A stretch of 7,016 nucleotides of DNA, taken from an uncultured Bacilli bacterium. Lineage in GTDB: Bacteria; Bacillota_I; Bacilli_A; RFN20; CAG-288. Below the pieces are notes generated by a model, which saw only the letters and a list, made by a program, of their open reading frames with translations, was not told where the DNA came from and did no database searches. Location of the stretch: positions 1 through 7,016 of the forward strand of contig CAOSOP010000064.1 of NCBI GenBank assembly GCA_948525355.1. The letters run 5' to 3'. The position numbers were made by a program, and so were the translations under genes. Of this stretch, positions 1-5,517 are shown in pieces. Position 1 is the first letter of the stretch. Each line of letters opens with the position of its first letter.

Positions 1-62
1 CACCCGCAAATCAATGGCCTCAGAACTTCGGCCAGACGTCACAAAAAGGCGAAGCAGAAGCA
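1..62. other. Compositionally distinct left edge
   Basis: About half of these bases are G or C, well above the AT-rich sequence that follows. No gene is recognised. A plus-strand frame is open from base 1 to 153, but past about base 70 it simply runs antisense to the membrane protein gene, so it is not called. The abrupt change in composition suggests a foreign join or an assembly edge rather than native sequence. Confidence 0.4.
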
Positions 63-73
63 CTATAATGAAG

Positions 74-823
74 CTAATCGTATTTCTTTAAGTTTTGAAA
101 TATTTCTTCTAGTAGACTATCTGGGTAATGCTCATCTAACCAAATTGTTATAATATTATCTTTAAAACATAGTTTTCCTGTAGTTGCGCAGCTATTTCTT
201 GTCATTTGTCTTAGTAAAGCTGCACAAGTTAAAAATATATCTATCGCAAGTAAAACGGTTAATATGACAGCAATATAATTAGCAAAATCAAGTGACATTC
301 TATCAACCAACTTATTTATTGGTGGAAAGAATAGCCTTATACAAGCGAGGCCACACAATCCCCAGAAAAATGAATGAAATAAACTTGTTCCTCCCCAATA
401 CGCCCACTTAAACAATGTATATGTCGTTTCACCTATCGTTATAGTGAATGGAGAACTATAATTCCATGTCGCACTGTTTAATACGATCATCGACATTGCC
501 CAAGCAATATATTCAAAAGAACCTCCAGCAATCGCACCGATAATTAACTGATTGTACCATTTCTTTATCGGACGAAGGAACAAGACCATTATAACAACGC
601 CTATTCCATATATCGGATTTAATGGTCCATACAAAACTCCTACACGAGAATAAAACTTGCCAAATTGGAAAAAAGATAGTACTGTCTCCCACAGCCACCC
701 AGCAAAGCATCCGATTGTAAACAAGAAAACAAGTTTAGCAAAATATGACTGCTTAAAATAATACTCGCGTTCTTCTTCCAATTTATCTATATTAACATCT
801 AAAAATAAAACCTTAAACTTCAT
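74..823 (-). CDS. PF06541-family (CmpB-like) integral membrane protein
   Basis: A multi-pass membrane protein of the PF06541 family, named 'putative ABC-transporter type IV / CmpB'; the biochemical role of the family is not established. Counting from an upstream GTG at 841 (255 residues), the family signatures are GWLWE at 48-52, LYGPLNPIYGIG at 70-81 and a GGSFEY...WNYS block at 106-129. Hydrophobic segments lie at roughly 35-59, 76-95, 98-122, 150-172 and 187-212, followed by a soluble tail of about 40 residues rich in Lys and Asp/Glu. I prefer the ATG at 823 (249 residues) because it sits 5 bases after the stop of the upstream gene; the GTG would overlap that gene by 13 bases. Neither start has a strong ribosome binding site. 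The gene is probably co-transcribed with the small gene upstream. The family call is firm; substrate and function are unknown. Confidence 0.8.
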   Translation of the reverse strand: MKFKVLFLDVNIDKLEEEREYYFKQSYFAKLVFLFTIGCFAGWLWETVLSFFQFGKFYSRVGVLYGPLNPIYGIGVVIMVLFLRPIKKWYNQLIIGAIAGGSFEYIAWAMSMIVLNSATWNYSSPFTITIGETTYTLFKWAYWGGTSLFHSFFWGLCGLACIRLFFPPINKLVDRMSLDFANYIAVILTVLLAIDIFLTCAALLRQMTRNSCATTGKLCFKDNIITIWLDEHYPDSLLEEIFQNLKKYD

Positions 824-828
824 AACAG

Positions 829-1089
829 TTATTGCTTCCACGAATAATATTCTTCGTAATAAGGGAGTTCATATACATCTTCCTCTTTTTCAACTACATA
901 GAATATGCAATTTCCATATTCCTTTTCAAACTCTTCATAAGATAAACTATAAGAAAACTGTTCTGAAAAAATTCTGATTTTTTTCTTATAATTTGTTATA
1001 TATACTCTGCTTCCATTATTAATAAAATATAATGTATAATGCTTTTTCAATAATTCAAGGCATTCCGAAATCCTTAATTCTGTATCCAT
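829..1089 (-). CDS. Tyrosine-rich small protein of unknown function
   Basis: I do not recognise this 86-residue protein. It has no signal peptide or membrane segment and is probably cytoplasmic. About 13 residues are tyrosine, five of them in the acidic aromatic C-terminal stretch VYELPYYEEYYSW. The middle (VYITNYKKKIRIF) looks like a short beta-strand region. The start is fixed: an in-frame TAA lies two codons upstream and no other Met occurs in the protein. There is no Shine-Dalgarno sequence; instead TAGAAT ends six bases before the ATG, so the mRNA may be leaderless. The gene sits between the lipoprotein terminator and the PF06541 membrane protein gene and almost touches the latter, so the two probably form an operon and may work together. 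Coding status is supported by the tight junction and sensible amino acid composition, not by homology. Confidence 0.6.
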   Translation of the reverse strand: MDTELRISECLELLKKHYTLYFINNGSRVYITNYKKKIRIFSEQFSYSLSYEEFEKEYGNCIFYVVEKEEDVYELPYYEEYYSWKQ

Positions 1090-1095
1090 ACATTA

Positions 1096-1101
1096 ATTCT
1101 A
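1096..1101 (-). promoter_or_regulatory. -10 hexamer (TAGAAT) before the 86-residue protein gene
   Basis: Read on the minus strand, TAGAAT matches the TATAAT consensus at five of six positions and is followed by exactly six bases and then the ATG at 1089. A start site seven bases past the hexamer would fall on the A of the ATG. I see no convincing -35 box at 16-18 bases spacing. It lies just beyond the lipoprotein terminator, where a fresh promoter is expected. Confidence 0.4.
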
Positions 1102-1120
1102 TCTAAAAATACACAAAAAT

Positions 1121-1150
1121 AAAAGAGGTAGATTATTTTCCACCTCTTTA
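1121..1150 (-). terminator. Rho-independent terminator after the lipoprotein gene
   Basis: A perfect eight-base inverted repeat (AAAGAGGT at 1122-1129, ACCTCTTT at 1142-1149) encloses a 12-base loop. On the minus strand it is followed by a T-rich tail (TATTTTTGTG). It begins about ten bases after the lipoprotein stop codon. On the plus strand there is no T run after the hairpin, so it acts mainly for the minus-strand lipoprotein transcript. Confidence 0.85.
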
Positions 1151-1159
1151 AGCAGTTAA

Positions 1160-2074
1160 TTATTCAGTTACTTCTGGTGTGCTTGTAGAACTACCTTCAG
1201 ATGTTGAAGGAGTTTCTGGTGTAGTTACTGGAGGAACAGGCTCTGTTCCAGTATCATCAACTAATTCAAAAGTAATAACTTCTGTTTCACCAGTTGCATT
1301 AATCTTAACAAGATATTTGCCTTCACTTGTACAAACAATGTTGTCACTTGTTGCAGCTTTTCCAAATGCTGCTGTTTCTTCATCATCTTGTCCTTGAACA
1401 TTATTCCAGTTTAAGAATCCACCATCACCAGTTTCGTTAAGGAAAACACCGATGCCAAATTCAGTACCAGCTTCAAATTCAATTTCAGCAGTATAGATCT
1501 TTGTTCCTTCACCAGTTTCAACTAAGTCAATAAGTGTAGCCCAAGTATCCCATTGAGATCCTTTAAGCTTATATGATTTTACAACGACAGGATCAGGAAG
1601 TTCTTCACCTTTAACGATTTGTAACTTTCCATCAACAATGGTAATAGTGTATTTAGCGTTTGTACCAACTGCAATGTTGTTACCACCACCATCGGTAAAC
1701 ATATCTTGACCAACAGTAATATCACTAAATCCTAATATTCCATCCCAAGATCCATTATTTAAACCAACCTTGACTGAATCACCTTTATATAAGGAAACTT
1801 CAAGTGTTAATACTCCACTCTTTTCTACAAACTTAATGTTTGCACTTGGTGTTTTATTACCTACATCCCAAGCTAAATCACCTTCAGCGCCCAAACCGCC
1901 ACCAACAAGAATCCATACAGGTTCAACAACAGGAGTTGTTGGTTGTGGTGATGAATCTGGAATTGTTGTAGCTGGGGGGGTAGTTCCATTAGGTGTAGAA
2001 GTTGAATCATTACAGGATGCTAATCCAAGTGATGATAATAATAGCATAGCTGCTAATAGTCTTTTTGTCTTCAT
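1160..2074 (-). CDS. Surface lipoprotein with two tandem beta-rich domains
   Basis: A 304-residue protein with a lipoprotein signal peptide: MKTKR, a hydrophobic core, then lipobox L18-A19-S20-C21, so Cys21 should be lipidated and the protein held on the outside of the membrane. Residues 22-50 form a Ser/Thr/Pro-rich linker. Two related domains follow at about 52-158 and 164-272. They share a pattern LN-G-L-V-GQD, a later NI, then a KY--KI/TI strand, so they look like an internal duplication. Each is rich in Gly, Trp and beta-strand patterns, reminiscent of SusE/SusF-type or CBM-like glycan-binding domains, but that link is an inference. Residues about 275-304 are a Thr/Ser/Pro/Glu tail with no LPXTG sorting signal. 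The start is supported by AAAGGAG at 2084-2090. The gene is monocistronic, with its own promoter and a strong terminator. A seven-C run falls in the linker codons. Lipoprotein status is firm; ligand unknown. Confidence 0.85.
   Translation of the reverse strand: MKTKRLLAAMLLLSSLGLASCNDSTSTPNGTTPPATTIPDSSPQPTTPVVEPVWILVGGGLGAEGDLAWDVGNKTPSANIKFVEKSGVLTLEVSLYKGDSVKVGLNNGSWDGILGFSDITVGQDMFTDGGGNNIAVGTNAKYTITIVDGKLQIVKGEELPDPVVVKSYKLKGSQWDTWATLIDLVETGEGTKIYTAEIEFEAGTEFGIGVFLNETGDGGFLNWNNVQGQDDEETAAFGKAATSDNIVCTSEGKYLVKINATGETEVITFELVDDTGTEPVPPVTTPETPSTSEGSSTSTPEVTE
1974..1980 (-). repeat. C7 homopolymer within the lipoprotein coding sequence
   Basis: Seven consecutive G on the plus strand read as ACC CCC CCA (Thr-Pro-Pro, residues 32-34) on the coding strand. 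It lies about 95 bases into the gene, in the Ser/Thr/Pro linker. A one-base slip here would shift the frame before both folded domains, switching the protein off. It stands out against the AT-rich surroundings. Confidence 0.9.
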
Positions 2075-2101
2075 TTTATTATTCTCCTTTCAAATCGGAC
2101 A

Positions 2102-2136
2102 AGTATAGTTTATTGAAAATCAATACCACTAGTCAA
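2102..2136 (-). promoter_or_regulatory. Promoter region of the lipoprotein gene
   Basis: On the minus strand a -35-like TTGACT (2131-2136) is followed by two possible -10 boxes: TAAACT (2107-2112, 18-base spacing) or the better hexamer TATACT (2102-2107, but 23-base spacing). With TATACT the start site would be near 2095, giving a leader of about 20 bases that contains the ribosome binding site. Which -10 is used cannot be settled by eye. Confidence 0.5.
2111..2125. promoter_or_regulatory. Possible operator: inverted repeat inside the lipoprotein promoter
   Basis: TATTGA-AAA-TCAATA is a perfect inverted repeat with six-base arms, lying between the -35 and -10 elements of the lipoprotein promoter. 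This is where a repressor would block RNA polymerase. No T run follows, so it is not a terminator. Short AT-rich palindromes also arise by chance, and no regulator gene is adjacent. Confidence 0.35.
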
Positions 2137-2166
2137 CATTTTTCGTTAAATTTTGTGTCTTTTTTA

Positions 2167-2892
2167 TTAATTTTCTTTAAATAGAATGTCTTCAATCTCA
2201 GAAATTGTAAGCCTTTTCAATTCGCCTATCTTCAAATTTTCAAGTTTATAGTTACCAATCGCGATTCTTTTTAAAGATATCAAGCTCTTATCAAGTGCCT
2301 CCATCATGCGTCGAACCTCTCTGTTTTTTCCCTCATGAATAACTATGTGAAAAACTGTCCTTTTATTACTTAAATTCTTTTTATAAATCACCTTAGCTGG
2401 AGAAGCAACAAAGTCATCTAATTTTATACCTTCTTCGAGTTTTTTCTCATCCTCTAATGTCAAGTCACCTTCTATTACAGCTTCATAAGTTTTCTCAATT
2501 TCAGAAGAAGGGTGCATAACCTTATTTGCAAAATATCCATCATTAGTAAGTATTATTAAACCTGAAGTATTATAATCTAATCTTCCAATAGGAAATAACC
2601 TACCATATTTCTTAGGAATATAGTCACTTATAGTTTTTCTTCCTCTATCATCTTTTAAAGTTGTGACAACTCTAAGAGGTTTATTAAATGCGAAATAATA
2701 CTTTTCTTCAACTTTATATATTGGCTTTCCATTAACCGTAATTTCAGAATCAGCAGAAAACTTTTTGCCAAGTTCATTTATAACTATCCCATTAACCTTG
2801 ACTTGACCATTTAAAATAAGCTCTTCGGCATGGCGTCTTGAGCAATAGCCCCTATCAGCAATTATTTTTTGAAGTCGTAATTCTTCAGACAT
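2167..2892 (-). CDS. rluB: 23S rRNA pseudouridine synthase, RsuA/RluB family
   Basis: A 241-residue enzyme that isomerises a uridine in rRNA to pseudouridine; by family and length it is most like RluB, which modifies 23S rRNA U2605 (E. coli numbering) near the peptidyl transferase centre. An N-terminal S4 RNA-binding domain covers about residues 5-50 (LQKIIADRGYCSRRHAEELI). The catalytic domain has FNKP at 69-72, the catalytic-Asp motif GRLDYNTSGL with Asp106, and EGKNREVRRM at 187-196. Length and motifs are complete. The start is supported by GAAGGGA a few bases upstream and a good promoter at 2925-2953. No hairpin terminator is visible after the stop, so some transcripts may read into the lipoprotein gene. 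The specific target (RluB versus another RsuA-family member) is inferred. In many Firmicutes this gene neighbours scpA/scpB or spmA/spmB; here dacB-spmA-spmB is just across the divergent promoters. Confidence 0.93.
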   Translation of the reverse strand: MSEELRLQKIIADRGYCSRRHAEELILNGQVKVNGIVINELGKKFSADSEITVNGKPIYKVEEKYYFAFNKPLRVVTTLKDDRGRKTISDYIPKKYGRLFPIGRLDYNTSGLIILTNDGYFANKVMHPSSEIEKTYEAVIEGDLTLEDEKKLEEGIKLDDFVASPAKVIYKKNLSNKRTVFHIVIHEGKNREVRRMMEALDKSLISLKRIAIGNYKLENLKIGELKRLTISEIEDILFKEN

Positions 2893-2908
2893 ATTTATTC
2901 TTCCCTTC

Positions 2909-2937
2909 TTGAATTATCATATAAATTATACTATACT
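2909..2937 (+). promoter_or_regulatory. Promoter of tRNA-Thr
   Basis: TTGAAT (2909-2914), a 17-base spacer and TATACT (2932-2937) form a good vegetative promoter. Transcription would begin near 2944, about five bases before the mature tRNA 5' end, leaving a very short piece for RNase P to remove. It overlaps the opposing rluB promoter almost completely. Confidence 0.75.
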
Positions 2938-2948
2938 TTAAACGCGTT

Positions 2949-2953
<5 letters not shown>
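2925..2953 (-). promoter_or_regulatory. Promoter of rluB, with its -35 box inside the tRNA gene
   Basis: On the minus strand TTGGCA (2948-2953), a 17-base spacer and a perfect TATAAT (2925-2930) form a strong promoter. Five bases of the -35 box are the first five bases of tRNA-Thr. Transcription would start near 2918, giving a leader of about 26 bases that contains the ribosome binding site. Confidence 0.75.
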
Positions 2954-3024
<71 letters not shown>

Positions 3025-3039
3025 CGACTTTTAAAATAT

Positions 3040-3061
3040 GCCCGTAGTTAGGGCCTTTTTT
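3040..3061 (+). terminator. Terminator after tRNA-Thr
   Basis: GCCC (3040-3043) and GGGC (3051-3054) pair around a seven-base loop, and six T follow after one C. The stem is only four pairs but all G-C, and it sits 15 bases after the tRNA 3' end, as expected for a single-tRNA transcript. Confidence 0.7.
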
Positions 3062-3080
3062 ATATATTTTTTTATACTGA

Positions 3081-3100
3081 TTGATAACAAATTGATAACA
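3081..3100. repeat. Tandem 11-base direct repeat downstream of the tRNA
   Basis: TTGATAACA occurs at 3081-3089 and again at 3092-3100, separated by AA, so the period is 11 bases (about one helical turn). It lies in the 170-base stretch between tRNA-Thr and dacB, which otherwise holds only the terminator and AT-rich DNA. Its role is unknown; it could be a protein-binding site or a scar near a tRNA attachment site. Confidence 0.5.
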
Positions 3101-3183
3101 TTTTTACTATTTATTCTTTTATATATTTTTCTACCATTAAAAATGATTAAAGATTTTTAATTATATTTTTTTAACTCGCTTCA

Positions 3184-3189
3184 TTTAAT
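3184..3189 (+). promoter_or_regulatory. Possible -10 hexamer (TTTAAT) just before dacB
   Basis: TTTAAT matches TATAAT at five of six positions and ends five bases before the dacB ATG. The alternative TAATAT at 3186-3191 overlaps it. No good -35 box is visible. In Bacillus the equivalent operon uses the sporulation factor sigma-E, and I cannot identify a clear sigma-E promoter here. The sequence is very AT-rich, so a chance match is possible. Confidence 0.3.
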
Positions 3190-3194
3190 ATATC

Positions 3195-4181
3195 ATGAAA
3201 GCTTTGATCCTATTAATTATATCCATATTTATTCCTTCACTGAATAAGTCTCAGGTTACACAAAATCTTGATATTCCTTGCAGCTCATATGTAGTAATGA
3301 ACCGTGCAACAACAGAAGTCATCGCAGGAAAAAACTTAGAATTACAACGAAGTGTTGCCTCAATTTCTAAAGTCATGACTGCAATTATTGCTATTGAAAG
3401 CAATCATTTATTCGATGTAATTGAAATAGATGAAAAGGCGAGCAAACAAGAAGGAAGTTCACTTTACCTCAAGCCTTTAGAAAAAATAAGCCTACTAGAT
3501 CTTGTTTATGGATTAATGCTTCGCTCTGGTAACGACGCAGCCTACACCATTGCTTGCTATTTAGAAGGAAGCATTGATGCATTTAAAGATAGAATGAATC
3601 TTAAGGCCAAAGAATTGTCGATGAACAACACATATTTTAATAATCCGTCTGGACTAGACATCGATGATGACGGCAATATATCAACTGTATATGATATGGC
3701 ATTATTATTTTCCTACGCGATGAGTAATAGCATATTCTATGAAATAGTTAACACTAAAGAATATCATTGCTTAGAAAATAAAGTGTGGATAAATAAAAAT
3801 AAGTTAATTCGTAGTTACGAATATTGCGATGGTGGAAAAACTGGATATACAAAAAAGGCCAAAAGAACTTTAGTAACTGGTGCAAAATATGATACTACTG
3901 AATTATGCATCGTTACTTTTAATTGTGGTGGTGATTTTTCTTATCACAAAAAACTTTATGAATACTACTTTGCTAATTATAAATATATACCTTTCTTAGT
4001 AAAGGGTAAAAACTATATAGCTGGAAATGAGATTTATAGTGATAAAAACATTGGCTTATTTAAAAAACAAGAAGAGATTAAAGGAAGCTGCATAAAAATA
4101 TATCGAATTGATACTGAAGGAAATCTAATCGAACTTCAATTGGTTATTAATAATAAAATAATAGAAAGGATATTTCTATGA
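3195..4181 (+). CDS. dacB: D-alanyl-D-alanine carboxypeptidase (penicillin-binding protein, peptidase S11)
   Basis: A serine DD-carboxypeptidase that removes the terminal D-Ala from peptidoglycan stem peptides and so limits cross-linking. All three active-site motifs are intact: S56-I-S-K59 (SxxK, nucleophile Ser56), S111-G-N113 (SxN) and K215-T-G217 (KTG). An N-terminal hydrophobic stretch (about residues 3-15) should export it; no clear signal peptidase site is visible, so it may stay as an anchor. At 328 residues it is shorter than Bacillus DacB/DacF (about 380), the shortfall being in the C-terminal region. The symbol follows the context: it overlaps spmA by four bases (ATGA), as in the dacB-spmA-spmB spore cortex operon. 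The start is the only choice, since an in-frame TAA lies three codons upstream and the next Met is past the signal sequence. No Shine-Dalgarno sequence is present. Confidence 0.9.
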   Translation: MKALILLIISIFIPSLNKSQVTQNLDIPCSSYVVMNRATTEVIAGKNLELQRSVASISKVMTAIIAIESNHLFDVIEIDEKASKQEGSSLYLKPLEKISLLDLVYGLMLRSGNDAAYTIACYLEGSIDAFKDRMNLKAKELSMNNTYFNNPSGLDIDDDGNISTVYDMALLFSYAMSNSIFYEIVNTKEYHCLENKVWINKNKLIRSYEYCDGGKTGYTKKAKRTLVTGAKYDTTELCIVTFNCGGDFSYHKKLYEYYFANYKYIPFLVKGKNYIAGNEIYSDKNIGLFKKQEEIKGSCIKIYRIDTEGNLIELQLVINNKIIERIFL

Positions 4182-4786
4182 ACGGAATATGGCTCGGAAT
4201 ATCTTTAATCTCTCTAATTTATGGTCTTGTTACAGGTAGAATAGAAGTTCTCGCTTCTGCAATTTTAGATATACCACAAAAAGGATTAGAACTGGCGGTA
4301 ACATTAGTGTTCTCTGCTGTATTTTGGAATGGAATGATGTGTATTCTTTCTGATGTTGGTGCAATAGGATTTATTTCAAAACTATTAAGGCCATTGCTTC
4401 ATTTAATAATGCCTGAATTAAAAGATAAAGAAACAATCGACCTAATATCAACTAATATCGCTGCAAATATGCTTGGTTTAGGCTTTGCCGCAACGCCTAG
4501 TGGACTTAAAGCGATGAAAAGAATGAAACAATTATCACTTGAAGAAGATAATACCGCTAGCGATGAAATGGTAACTTTTTTAGTGTTAAATACTGCTGGA
4601 GTTACATTAATTCCAACTTCAGTTCTAGCCATTAGACAAAGTTTTGGTTCAGCGAATCCAGCAGACTTTGTCATTTTAGGAATTATATCTACTTTATTAA
4701 GCTGCATTTCTGGACTATACCTTGATCATGTTTTAAAGAGTCATCGAAAAAAGAAAAGAATAAAGGAAAGCAAAAATGCTAGCTAA
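4178..4786 (+). CDS. spmA: Spore maturation protein A
   Basis: A 202-residue membrane protein of the SpmA family (nucleoside-recognition/Gate domain, PF07670); in Bacillus SpmA and SpmB are needed for full dehydration of the spore core, by an unclear mechanism. Hydrophobic segments lie at about 3-19, 38-57, 61-78, 132-152 and 163-185. Family signatures are ANMLGLGFAATPSGLKAM at 96-113 and NTAGVTLIPTSVLAIR...GSANP at 138-161. The C-terminus is strongly basic (SHRKKKRIKESK), as suits a cytosolic tail. Length matches the family (about 196-200). The start follows GAAAGGA at 4164-4170 and overlaps the dacB stop as ATGA; the gene overlaps spmB by 11 bases, so translation is probably coupled along the operon. 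Homologues also occur in non-sporulating bacteria, so the gene alone does not prove sporulation. Confidence 0.93.
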   Translation: MNGIWLGISLISLIYGLVTGRIEVLASAILDIPQKGLELAVTLVFSAVFWNGMMCILSDVGAIGFISKLLRPLLHLIMPELKDKETIDLISTNIAANMLGLGFAATPSGLKAMKRMKQLSLEEDNTASDEMVTFLVLNTAGVTLIPTSVLAIRQSFGSANPADFVILGIISTLLSCISGLYLDHVLKSHRKKKRIKESKNAS

Positions 4787-5297
4787 AATATCATTAATAC
4801 TTATTCCAATAATAATAATCGTCGCCTTCGTTCTCGCATTAATTAAAAAAACTAAACCATATGATTCATTTATAAAAGGAAGCCGTGAAGGATTAGGTTT
4901 ATTTAAAGAAGTCTTCCCTTCAGTTCTAGGAATGCTATTTGCTGTAACTATGCTAAAAAGTTGTGGCCTATTAGATGATTTATCTGAAGCTCTTGGCAAG
5001 GTTTTTTCCCAAGCAAATATAATCGCCGATATTACACCGATGTTAATCTTTCGACCTATATCTGGATCAGCATCTATTGCAACATTATCTAATATATGCT
5101 CAAAAGGCGCGGATAGTATGAGTTGTAAAATTGCCTCAACTATACAAGGGTCGACCGATACGACGCTCTACGTCCTATCACTATATTTTTCTTCAGTTGG
5201 AATAACGAAATGGAAACACGCTCTATCGGTTGGGTTATTTGCCGACGCAGTTGGAATGATATCTGGTATAGTTTTAGCGCTAATTTTCTTAAGTTAA
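4776..5297 (+). CDS. spmB: Spore maturation protein B
   Basis: A 173-residue membrane protein, partner of SpmA, from the same nucleoside-recognition/Gate fold. It starts with a long hydrophobic helix (about 4-23), with further membrane segments near 46-62 and 150-172. The family hallmark RPISGSAS is at 93-100, followed by the conserved STIQGSTDTTLYVLSLYF at 121-138 and VGITKWKHALSVGLFAD at 141-157. Length agrees with Bacillus SpmB (about 178). The start has TAAAGGAAAG at 4761-4770 upstream, inside the end of spmA. It is the last gene of the dacB-spmA-spmB operon; a hairpin follows 36 bases after its stop. Confidence 0.93.
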   Translation: MLAKISLILIPIIIIVAFVLALIKKTKPYDSFIKGSREGLGLFKEVFPSVLGMLFAVTMLKSCGLLDDLSEALGKVFSQANIIADITPMLIFRPISGSASIATLSNICSKGADSMSCKIASTIQGSTDTTLYVLSLYFSSVGITKWKHALSVGLFADAVGMISGIVLALIFLS

Positions 5298-5333
5298 AAA
5301 ACTAATAAAAGCATTGAACAATAAGCATTTTAA

Positions 5334-5375
5334 GGAAGAAACAATTTATTCTTAATAACTATAGTTGTTTCTTTT
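5334..5375 (+). terminator. Hairpin after spmB, probable terminator
   Basis: AAGAAACAA (5336-5344) pairs perfectly with TTGTTTCTT (5365-5373), and two G-T wobbles extend the stem to 11 pairs. The loop is about 20 bases and the T run (5372-5375) is short and partly in the stem, so termination may be incomplete. The rest of 5298-5517 is AT-rich spacer with the parA promoter and no convincing gene. Confidence 0.5.
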
Positions 5376-5502
5376 AAAATAGCGTAAATGTCTACTAGAA
5401 TAAATAGATATGTTTTAACTTATAAACTAAACTTTTTTTCTACTTTATCTTACAAATTGTTCCAATTTATTTCTAATTTAATATACATAAATTAATATTA
5501 TT

Positions 5503-5511
5503 TGCTATAAT
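5503..5511 (+). promoter_or_regulatory. Extended -10 promoter of parA
   Basis: TGCTATAAT is a textbook extended -10 element (TG-n-TATAAT) with a perfect hexamer at 5506-5511. A fair -35-like TATACA lies at 5482-5487 with 18-base spacing. Six bases separate the hexamer from the parA ATG, so a start seven bases past it would be the A of the ATG: the mRNA would be leaderless. Confidence 0.65.
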
Positions 5512-5517
5512 GACTAT

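Noticed and set aside
64..69. TATAAT on the plus strand near the left edge
   Set aside because: There is no -35 box at proper spacing and it would only transcribe antisense to the membrane protein gene; it also sits at the composition change.
1770..2108. Plus-strand open frame of 112 codons opposite the lipoprotein gene
   Set aside because: It is the antisense shadow of the lipoprotein linker and signal region, with no ribosome binding site and no family resemblance.
4399..4999. Minus-strand open frames opposite spmA and spmB
   Set aside because: They lie wholly antisense to well-supported family members and show no recognisable domain.
5388..5495. 35-codon open frame between spmB and parA
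   Set aside because: It has no ribosome binding site, is low-complexity AT-rich sequence, and runs into the parA promoter; it is as expected by chance in such DNA.
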